Below, piece by piece: positions 55,973-64,000 of a stretch of DNA of 64,000 bases (within the stretch, counting starts at the first letter, position 1; the number at the start of each line of letters is the position of its first letter). Made by a program: the position numbers and the translations under genes. The notes under the pieces were generated by a model. That model was not told where the DNA came from. It saw only the letters and a program-made list of their open reading frames with translations, and did not search any database. The stretch is from Paraspadella gotoi (taxonomy: Eukaryota > Chaetognatha). The stretch covers positions 2,432,677 through 2,496,676 of the forward strand of contig CM119271.1 in assembly GCA_051294375.1 (NCBI GenBank), written 5' to 3'.

Positions 55973-56902
55973 ATTTTTAAATTTCTTGACGACGCAGCCC
56001 TACGATGCATACTTACTCCACGAGCGTGGGGGACCGGACCTATGAGGTATAAACAAAAATGATTCATTCGAAACAAAGAGGCTTTGTTATCCCGAAAATG
56101 AAAGAACCAACGATTCATTTCTCAGCAATACCAGAAAATGAACTTTTGAGACCTTTCGACTCGTAATTGCGTAACGATTGCCAATCACGATCGCTCACCT
56201 TAACATGACGTCAGTTTAACGGGATAATGAAGTTGCAAGTTTTTCTGCTTCTGCTTCCGGTTCCGGCGAGTGCGCGGTGATTCCCCCGAGTCCCGCTCCG
56301 CGTCGCTCGCATTCGAATCCCGGATCTTTAATTTTTTATTTTTTTTCGACAAAAGGACATCGACTCTCAAATCTATTCCTCTCTTCCCATTTATCTCCTC
56401 ATGCGCGCGACGGGCCTCGTAGGCGAAACCTGCGTCACGTGAGCAAAAACGTGGTTTCCTTCGCGAACGATATTAAATGATGAAAAAATAATTATTATGC
56501 TTGATATATTACTCGGTAATTTTTTTACGCCATTGTTTATAGTCGCTGATCGGTTTAACGCTTTGCATTAACCATCGCATTCTCGCAAATAAGTAATGTT
56601 TTTGTTCTTAGACATGCCCCTTTCAAAGCGGGGGATTTTGCACTATGCTCGAACGGGGCCACGTCTGATTTATGAGCAGCGGCGCTAGCTGTTGTGGTTA
56701 TCCAGACTTAGTCTTCATTTTGTTTATTGGCGATTTTACCGGAAAAATAATGATGGAAGATGCGAGTCTGATTAAATATGAGTGCATTGAATTTTACTTC
56801 GAGTCCAAAATTTTCAAAACATTTTTGAAAATGGATATGTTGGTGATAGCACGGAAATCTTGGGGAAAATTTAATGTTTCTACCAAATGTACTTAATTCT
56901 TT
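55973..56902. promoter_or_regulatory. Divergent intergenic region with CRE-like site
   Basis: Separates the minus-strand array from the plus-strand trio. It contains a perfect CRE/ATF palindrome TGACGTCA at 56206-56213 and CCAAT at about 56181. A 74-codon frame at 56672-56896 has no similarity and low GC, and is not accepted as a gene. A bidirectional promoter is inference. Confidence 0.5.
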
Positions 56903-59181
56903 ATGATGTCTGGTTCAAGCAATATATCCGTCATGTTCTCTTCTCAACCTACGCTTGAAGCGAAAAAAGGTAGGCATGCACATTTCCAAGAAATTATTAG
57001 GTAACATTCAAGTGACCGATGACTTTTTCATCGAAGGTTCGAGCGGTAGCGAGGTGCCTTTGGACGAAATTCAGAAGCGTTTTTTTCTTCTTCGCGAAGA
57101 CGGAGGCGTCGGTTGTAGATTTTGCCCGGATTTTCTCACAAAAGAACAGAAACGTCCTCTCTACCCTCTTCGTGACCACGTTCATAGTGTCCACTACAAT
57201 ATTTTACCCTACCGCTGTCTCGATTGCACTTTCAAGGTTAAACGATGAAAACGTGTATTTTAGTCATTCCTGTTATTATTTTATTAAGTTCAAATTAAAA
57301 TAGTTATAAGCCTAGTTTTAACAAATGATTTCAGACAAGCTCCTACCGTGTCTCCTTCGCCCACGCTCAAGCCGCCGGCCACCGGCGTCAGATAGTTCAA
57401 CGCTCATCTTCGAACCCATCCTCCTCCTCCTCCTCCTCTTCCTCGTCTCTCTTGGCAGAGAATCGCGACTCCTCCGTCAAGGCAACAAAGAAGAAGCGAA
57501 AGTCGAACCCTATGGGTGACGGGTCGTCAGGCGAGCGTTCCCCTTGGTCGTCTGGCGACCAGCCAGCGGGATCGTCTCTTGCCGACGAGGAGGAATCAGT
57601 GGTTCTCGAGGATTCGATCGACGAAGAGGATTTGGAAGTGGCGGGGTCAGTTTGGTCAGAGAGTATCTATGCGGGTTTCGCCGGATTCGTGGTCGACGCG
57701 AGTCTTGGATCAATTTAGCTCAAACAAGAAAAAAAATAGCGGTCGATTGTATTAAGCTAATTTCTCCGAATTAAACTGTTAATACAACCAAAAACTATAA
57801 TAAGATAACATTTCGGTGCAAGTGCAATCAAATGATATAGATGGCTATTTTCAATTTTATCAATCTCAATTCCTCAGCGCCGCTCCCTCCGATCGCGTCG
57901 CGCCGTCAGCGAGGATCAAAGACACGGAATCCGTTGACAACTCTTATGTCGTTCCCTCTTTCCTTCCGACGCCCCCTCTCACTCAAAGGATCGAGAAAGA
58001 ATATTTTCGATACGACATCGAAGGTTTTAAAGTGACTTGAAGACAGACCAGTTCTATCGGGATAACGAACGCATTGTTTAATGTACATTATTCTGATTAA
58101 GGAATGCTCCAATGCTCGAAGTGCTCCTTCAAAGTCCGCTCCGCCTCCAACGACGGCCCCAGTTCTAAGAAAACGCTTCTCGAGCACGTCTACGCCGTCC
58201 ACATCGAGAATCTTCCCTGGACGTGCAAGGATTGTCAGTTTAGCACCAAGTTCCGATCAAACCTGACGCGTCACTGCCGCAAGATGATTCACGCCCCCAA
58301 CGAAAAGCGGAACGCTCCTCCGGGCGACAAGGAGCCGGACACGCGGGTCGTCGCCGCCTCCGCTAAACGCGTTAAGTGGACGTGGGCAGGGACGAAGATG
58401 GACGGTGACGAAAATCGATCAGGGGACGACGAGAGATTCGGGTGAGAAGATGATGACTTGTGAGATTTAGTGACGACGAGCCGCCGTTAATGAAGGCATT
58501 ATTTCTTTTGCGTTTAGCCCGATGGGACACGTCGATGGCGACCGAGGAAAAAAGTATCCCTTACCGCAAGTAAGTAATTTTCGCTTACGTTGGTAAAGCT
58601 TGTCGTCTGCATTCGAGGTCCAGGGGTATCGACCCCTTCGCCGTTCTGAAAAACATTTTAAACATTATTTTGTAATTTTCAAATACATACTTTAAATAAA
58701 AACAGTCTTCAATCGGAGTTTTAACCCTTCATTTCAGATAACCCCGTCAGATCGGCTTTCTTGGTCGCGAAAGCGAAAATCCCATCAAGTCGCAAAATCG
58801 GAGAATGAAGACCAGTTTCTTCTTCCTCCGGAAAACGAATCTTTCACTCTCTCGTCGCCAGATCGCGTCTTGGACGTCGACGACGACGATCCAAAGCTAG
58901 ACGAAATCCTCTCAGACGAGGACGCTCGAGCCCAGAGACACACGCGTCTTCTCGACGACGGCGTTCAATGCAACATTTGCGGGTTTTTGATTCGCAAAAC
59001 TCCGCGACTCGCAGATCCTTTGACCGCCATGTTGAGCCACGTCTGGCGACATTTCGAGTCCGAGTCGAGAGACGGGGATTCCGACGCCGAGTTTCACGCG
59101 CGGGATGCGATGGAACAAAGCGAAGGGAGGAAGTCTGAGGGCGTTGTCCTGGACGGGTCCGTCCAAGGCGACGAGGATTGA
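56903..59181 (+). CDS. C2H2 zinc-finger protein
   Basis: Seven exons join in phase: 56903-56969, 57001-57236, 57335-57662, 57841-58023, 58102-58441, 58518-58569 and 58738-59181, giving 549 aa. Zinc-finger-like units are CRFCPDF...HVHSVH, CLDCTFK...HAQAAGH (split by an intron), CSKCSFK...HVYAVH and CKDCQFSTKFRSNLTRHCRKMIH. A partial unit, CNICGF...HVWRH, lies near the C-terminus. Between them are a Ser run, KKKRKS and acidic blocks. A nuclear nucleic-acid-binding role is inferred; no orthologue is recognised. The exon 3 donor (57662, GAGA|GTATCT) is the least certain; the phase requires it or a near alternative. An in-frame stop precedes the start. Confidence 0.78.
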
Positions 59182-59314
59182 AGTCATTTCCTCCTTTCCG
59201 TTGCGCCCCCTCGACGTTCGTCGTATTCTGCTCCTTCTGCTTTACTCAAAACAGACTATTTAAAAAAAACTTTCGCGTATTTATTTAGATTTAAAACACA
59301 TCTTGAAAAAAAAA

Positions 59315-61541
59315 ATGAATGAATTGATCGAGGAGAGAATGAACGCTAACGACTCTCGGTCGTGGAGCCTTTGGCCGCTCCCTTCCAGCTTTGGCGATTA
59401 CGAGGAATACCGTGAATTCCTCCACTCCGCCTACAAACACGAGGGATCCTTCGAAGCGGAGATATTGGCGCTGCTGACTCTCGGCCCCTGCTGCGTCGTC
59501 TTCACTTGGAGCTTCATAATTTGGAACATGGACGGGCTGCACGTTTCTCGGCCGCTCGACCACCGACTTCTGCTCGCCCTCGAGTTTCTTCTCTTACTGA
59601 TGCCCTCGTTGGCGGCGCTGACGTTCGGCTGCGATTTCTTAACTCCGATGTTGGCGTTCGTGGCGTTGGCGACTCTGGGTTTTTTGGTCGTCATCGATCA
59701 GCGGGAAGGAATGATGTCGGCGGAAGGGAAGAGAACCAAGTCATTCTCGAAGAACGTGCAGGAGTTTTACCGGCTGGATTTAGAAGAACAGGTGTGATTT
59801 GTTCTAGTGACAAACATGTAAATCTAGTAATAAATGTTAATGTAAATTAATCTAACCTCCAGAAAATTATCAGGACCCCCACAAAATTAACTCGATCCTC
59901 TCCGGCGCCGCGAGTGAGTTTCGATCCCTGGTCCTCATAGTCACAGTCATCTGCATTCTCGCCGTAGACTTCCCCGCCGTTTTTCCCTCGCGCTTTCATA
60001 AGAGCGACATCTTCGGAAGTTCTATTATGGATCTCGGCGTTGGCGGCTTTATCGTCGCTAACGGGATCGTGGCCAAGGAAGCGAGAACCCCGGATCCCGA
60101 GGGAAAGAGGGCGGCTTCAATCAGGATGAGATTCTGGGTGAGACCAGATTACTAAACCGAAGGAGGTTTGAAGTCGGACGACGGATGGGTATTGGGTAAA
60201 TTGGTTTTAAAATGATAGCGTTTTTAAATTTAAACTTTAGATGCTTAGCTTAATTGTAAATAGAGAATTTCATACATATCCTTATTTTCGTACATTTATT
60301 AACTCATGCTAGCTCGGCTTCGATACGCTAAAGTCTACCCTACGCTCCTCCCTTCTACTTGGCGTGATGGGCGTGGCTCGTGCCGTCGCCGTGCGACTCA
60401 CTGGCTACCACGTCGTCGTCACGGAATACGGCGTCCACTGGAACTTTTTCTTGACGTTGGCCGTCGTGCGTCTCGCCGCTTCTGCCGTATTCACAGTGGT
60501 CCCCCGTCGTCTCGCTTGGGTTCTTGGATTGTCCAATTTGGTCATGTACCAGGTAACCCTTTTTAATTTAATCAGTTGTGATCACAGCTCTTTAAAATCA
60601 ACTTGTTTTCTCTTCCCAGATTTTCCTGACCGTTTTCGGTTGGCAACGCGTCATCCTGCATGGTTGGCAAGCCGTCAATTGGTTTCCCGACGATTGCTCG
60701 TCCGCCGATAATTCTTTGCCAGGCATTGGCGACCCCAAGTGCCAAACCGACCAGCGCGAAGGTTTCATTGAAGCCAACCGGGAGGGCCTCTTTTCTCTCT
60801 GGGGCTTCTTGTCCCTTTACTTTTTTAGCGTGCAGATCGGGCGTGTCTTTTTTCGGTAAGGAGAAATAATAGAAATTTATGTTATTAATTATATGTTAGT
60901 ATTGTAGTACATATGTTGTTAGTCGTTCATTTGTTTTTTTGACGTTAAGCCAAATGAATCTTTTTAGTTATTTCTTCCTTTCCCTTTTTTTTTCAACACT
61001 CTTGCCATCATCTAATCCCAATCTTATTCTTTGTCTCCTCATCGCTTCGTCAGCGAAAAAAGAAAGACCTCGGATTGGCTGGCCGTCGTTGTCTTCGTCG
61101 CCGGCGTCTTTTTCCTCGCGCAGGGATTCGTCTCCCTCGCCAGCCTCTCGCCCTGGGACCATAGTCTGAGACCGTCGCGACGGTTGGCCAACGCCGTTTA
61201 CGTTCTGTGGACGCTGTCCAATTGTTCCTATGCCATCTGCTTAACGTTATTGGGAAAGATGCTTGTTATCTTCATGTCGTTCCAGGTGAGGAATTTTTAA
61301 AGGTTTTGATATAAATTATACTGATGTAATATAGACGCGGTTCTTTCGAATTAACTCTTCTCTCATTTTAAGCCAATTGACTATTTTCGTCTGCTCCGTC
61401 TGGATTGCCTTTCGATTTTTTTGGTTTCTTGAACAGAATTTCTTTTCTGGCTTCTCTCCTGACTTGTCTCCTCTTCTTGGTGATTGTCATTGTTTCTTTC
61501 GACTGCTGTTTTTGTTTATGGGGAAGAAAGGGAACCGAGAA

Positions 61542-61575
<34 letters not shown>

Positions 61576-61837
61576 TCAGCCACGATTTTAAGTTTCCATT
61601 CTCCACGCTCAGCACGGCCTCGTCGTCCGCCCCCTGGAATCCCTCCTCCTCCGCGCCATAAACTTCAATCCGCTCGCCTTTTTCCTTCTGGCAAACCTTT
61701 TGACGGGACTCGTCAACACGGTCCTCCCCACTCTGTTGATGGACGCCACGTCGGCGACGGTGACGCTCTTCGTCTATCTCGCCGTTCTCACTCTCGGCGT
61801 TTATCAACTTTTTCGGAAAAAGATCAAAATCTCATGA
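59315..61837 (+). CDS. PIGW: PIGW, GPI inositol acyltransferase
   Basis: Six exons in phase: 59315-59791, 59874-60137, 60313-60552, 60620-60855, 61054-61285 and 61613-61837, giving 557 aa (human 504). Family blocks are ILAVDFPAVFPSRFHKSD, GVGGFIVANGIVAKEAR, the catalytic-region TEYGVHWNFFLTLAVVR, REGFIEANREGLFSLWG and a hydrophobic C-terminal helix. Many transmembrane helices are seen. The ER-membrane enzyme acylates the inositol of GlcN-PI during GPI-anchor synthesis (PIG-W/Gwt1 family). The last acceptor (CACGCTCAG at 61612) is chosen because it restores the conserved end; an earlier AG gives a stop. (GA)n sits at about 61541-61573 before it. The start lies 133 bp past the zinc-finger gene stop. 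Confidence 0.92.
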
Positions 61838-61999
61838 ACCGATTCTTCTTTTTTTTATATTTGACACGCCCCCATCCCAATTTTAATAATGATTACTTTT
61901 TTCTGCTAGTCTCGTTTTACTCGCTGCTTCACGCTGTCTTTCTTTTATTAATATTATTCAGGACGCGAATCTTAAAATTTATTTTGCGCCAACGTTTGA

Positions 62000-62005
62000 A
62001 ATAAA
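62000..62005 (+). terminator. Putative polyadenylation signal of PIGW
   Basis: AATAAA about 163 nt after the PIGW stop and ~150 nt before the next gene start. Confidence 0.45.
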
Positions 62006-62153
62006 ACAAAACCCAGTTCCGCTTGTTTATGACAACGACGCCCGCCTTATCCCCACCTTTTCGGGTCTCCGACATTCCGCCCTCGAGCGCCCGCCTCAGC
62101 GCCATGACTCTTCTCGCCACGCCCCCATCTCCCTCCCGCCTTTCCGCGCAGTG

Positions 62154-64000
62154 ATGGGCGATGTCGGCCGCGGGAGTTTCCGCCCCGGTCTCGCGCCGAC
62201 GTCGTCGTCGTCGCCGACCTCGTCGCTTACCTCACTCGCGGCCGGCGTCGGCGGAGGCATCGGCGGATCCCGCCTCGTTCCCCTCGAGACGGAGTTTCCT
62301 CTCGCCGACGAGAAGGTAGAAGGCGAGGAGGAAGAGGAGGAGGAGGAGGATCGGTGGCGCTTTCGCATGATCTCGGACAAGGCGGAGGAAGGGGAAGTTA
62401 TTCAGGTGATGAGCGGAGGATGTTGTCAAGGTTTATTGATATAAAGGAGTTCTAGAATTTACGTTTGTATAGATCAATTAGACTAAACAATAATGAATTT
62501 ATCTTATTACTATTATTTAATAAAATCTCTGAAGTCATAACGTACCCACGATACTTCTTCGCAGGTTCACCCCGCTTACGAATACGTGGACGACCCCAAG
62601 TCCCAATTTCGACTTGCCAGCTATTCCAAACAGACACTCACTTTCTTTAACTTTCATAAGATGAAAACGAAAAACTTTGTTCTGCTTCTCGTGTGTTTCA
62701 CCGTTTCGTCGCTGTTGTTCTGGCTGCTCTCGAACCCCGCTCCCAATTTCAAAACCATCGTCACCGAAACTCATAAACAAATCAACAATCTCAACAGGTG
62801 CGTAAGAACTAGCGCTGAGCTCATTGTTAAGATTAATCCTTTGTTTTTTATAACTGGTTTTGTTTGTCAACCCACAGCAAAATTCAGAAGAATCTGGGCG
62901 CCGACGCCGATACAGAGTTTGAAGTTGACAGGTATACCTGGTTTCGAAGACGATTATTAATATGCAAATTAATCTTCAACGATTAATGATCTCTCCCTCC
63001 CCTCCCCCAGTGCTTATTTGGAATTGTTGGGTTTCGTCCATAAGCCTCGCCTTTACCAACCCGGAGCCAACGACTTACCTCTCAGTCAAGTCGAGGCTCG
63101 ACGACATCACGCCAAAGTTGTCGACCAGGACTCCAATCAGCGCGCGGCGAACAATAGGGTGAGTTGTTTATTTTACTGATAAATGCTCGGTATATCGGGT
63201 TAATTCAGTGGTATTGATTAATGAAATTATGTTAGTTGCCATAATATTTGCCGTTTTGTCTGTCAACTTTTATGAATACTGGGTTGAAATTCTTCAGTCG
63301 ACATCCCAATTAAATTTGATTCTTTGTATCCCCAGAAATATCCAGTCGGGAACGAAGGCTTAGCGAGTAACAAGTCATTTTTGCCCGTCGTCGTCACTGC
63401 CGTTGCTTCCGCTTCAGTATCTCAAGCGATGAATTTCATCAAGGTCAGGAGAATCGTTTTATTAATTAAGAACAATGTTCTATGACCGCAATGAAACAAT
63501 ACGCAAAATCAATCCGCAGTCTATGCAGCGCCACTTTCCCGACAAGACGTTGGTGCTGTACGACTTGGGCCTCTCCTCGCGCGATGTGCTCACCCTCAAG
63601 AAAGCCTGCAACTGCTCCATAAGAGTTTTCGAGTTCGACAAATACCCCACCCACGTCAGCAACCTCAAGCTGAAAGCGTACCGACCGATTATTATTCAGG
63701 TAACTCGCCTAGTGAGATCATTTTGTAGCGCTTGGCGCCTACTATGGTTACAATGGCTTTTAATAAATGCTATTCTTTTTCCGTTCCATTCTTTCCTCTT
63801 CCCAGGAAATGTTGAACGAGTTCACGGCGGTGTTTTGGAGCGATCTCAACAAACAATTCATTACTGGCAACGTGTCTCACTTGGTGGCACGCGCGGAACG
63901 GGAGGGCATCCTGGCCTGGCGTCTAGATTTGCCCATCTCTGCGCTAACCCACCCAAAGATGTTCCCGTTCTTCCAGACGGACCGCAACCAGTTTCTCTTC
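62154..64000 (+). CDS. DUF1647-like type II membrane protein, 5' part (runs off window)
   Basis: Seven exons are visible: 62154-62405, 62565-62797, 62878-62931, 63011-63158, 63336-63443, 63520-63699 and 63806 to the window end, all in phase. The cytoplasmic N-terminus is Gly/Ser/Glu-rich (acidic run of ~12). One signal-anchor helix follows (NFVLLLVCFTVSSLLFWLLS). A luminal domain has VVVTAVASASVSQAMNFI, LVLYDLGLSSRDV, FEFDKYPTHVSNLKLKAYRP and AVFWSDLNKQF, in the order typical of DUF1647 proteins, which are thought to be glycosyltransferase-like (inference). The WSDLN segment sits where the family has WxD, a possible metal-binding acidic residue. It lacks the C-terminal part in this window. 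Confidence 0.75.

Noticed and set aside
56672-56896. 74-codon forward frame in the divergent spacer
   Set aside because: Low GC, no similarity, no splice connection to the zinc-finger gene.

Overview
The window is nuclear DNA of an animal, most likely a bilaterian invertebrate, possibly a protostome. Genes are split by short GT-AG introns. The proteins are metazoan housekeeping and signalling families: cofilin, PGAM5, CCT7, UMPS, RPS15A, two YTHDC2-type helicases, WDR82, VCP/p97, PIGW and a peptide-type GPCR. Non-coding DNA is AT-rich and full of (CT)n/(GA)n tracts, foldback elements and hairpins, with two assembly gaps. No bacterial, viral, rRNA or complete tRNA gene was seen. The species cannot be named from the sequence.

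Layout. 1-6659 (+): the last three exons (TM6, TM7 and tail) of a rhodopsin-family peptide GPCR, in repeat-loaded introns. 6660-20819: a gene-poor stretch of about 14 kb with an LTR-LTR mini-element at 19351-20101. 20820-55972 (-): twelve consecutive same-strand genes. In transcription order they are a 461-aa orphan, VCP, WDR82, a YTH-less YTHDC2/Bgcn-like helicase, YTHDC2, RPS15A, a four-HMG-box protein, UMPS, PSME3IP1, CCT7, PGAM5 and cofilin. Most gaps between neighbouring coding sequences are 230-750 bp. 56903-64000 (+): a C2H2 zinc-finger gene, PIGW and the 5' part of a DUF1647-like type II membrane protein, only 133 and 316 bp apart.

The first main observation is a tandem YTHDC2 pair that looks divided by function. 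The downstream gene keeps the YTH m6A-reader domain but has lost the R3H signature and altered helicase motifs I and VI. The upstream gene keeps R3H and fully canonical DEAH motifs but ends just before the YTH region. The second is a short repeat family seen twice, at about 19.4 kb and 42.6 kb. It has ~255-bp direct terminal repeats starting TGTGGC, a 216-241-bp core and 4-bp target-site duplications. Each terminal repeat carries a tRNA-like A box and B box. This resembles a TRIM retroelement with a Pol III promoter inside its LTR.

Gene models were built by hand from splice-site phase and family similarity. Exon edges are reliable where phase and homology agree, and doubtful junctions are stated.
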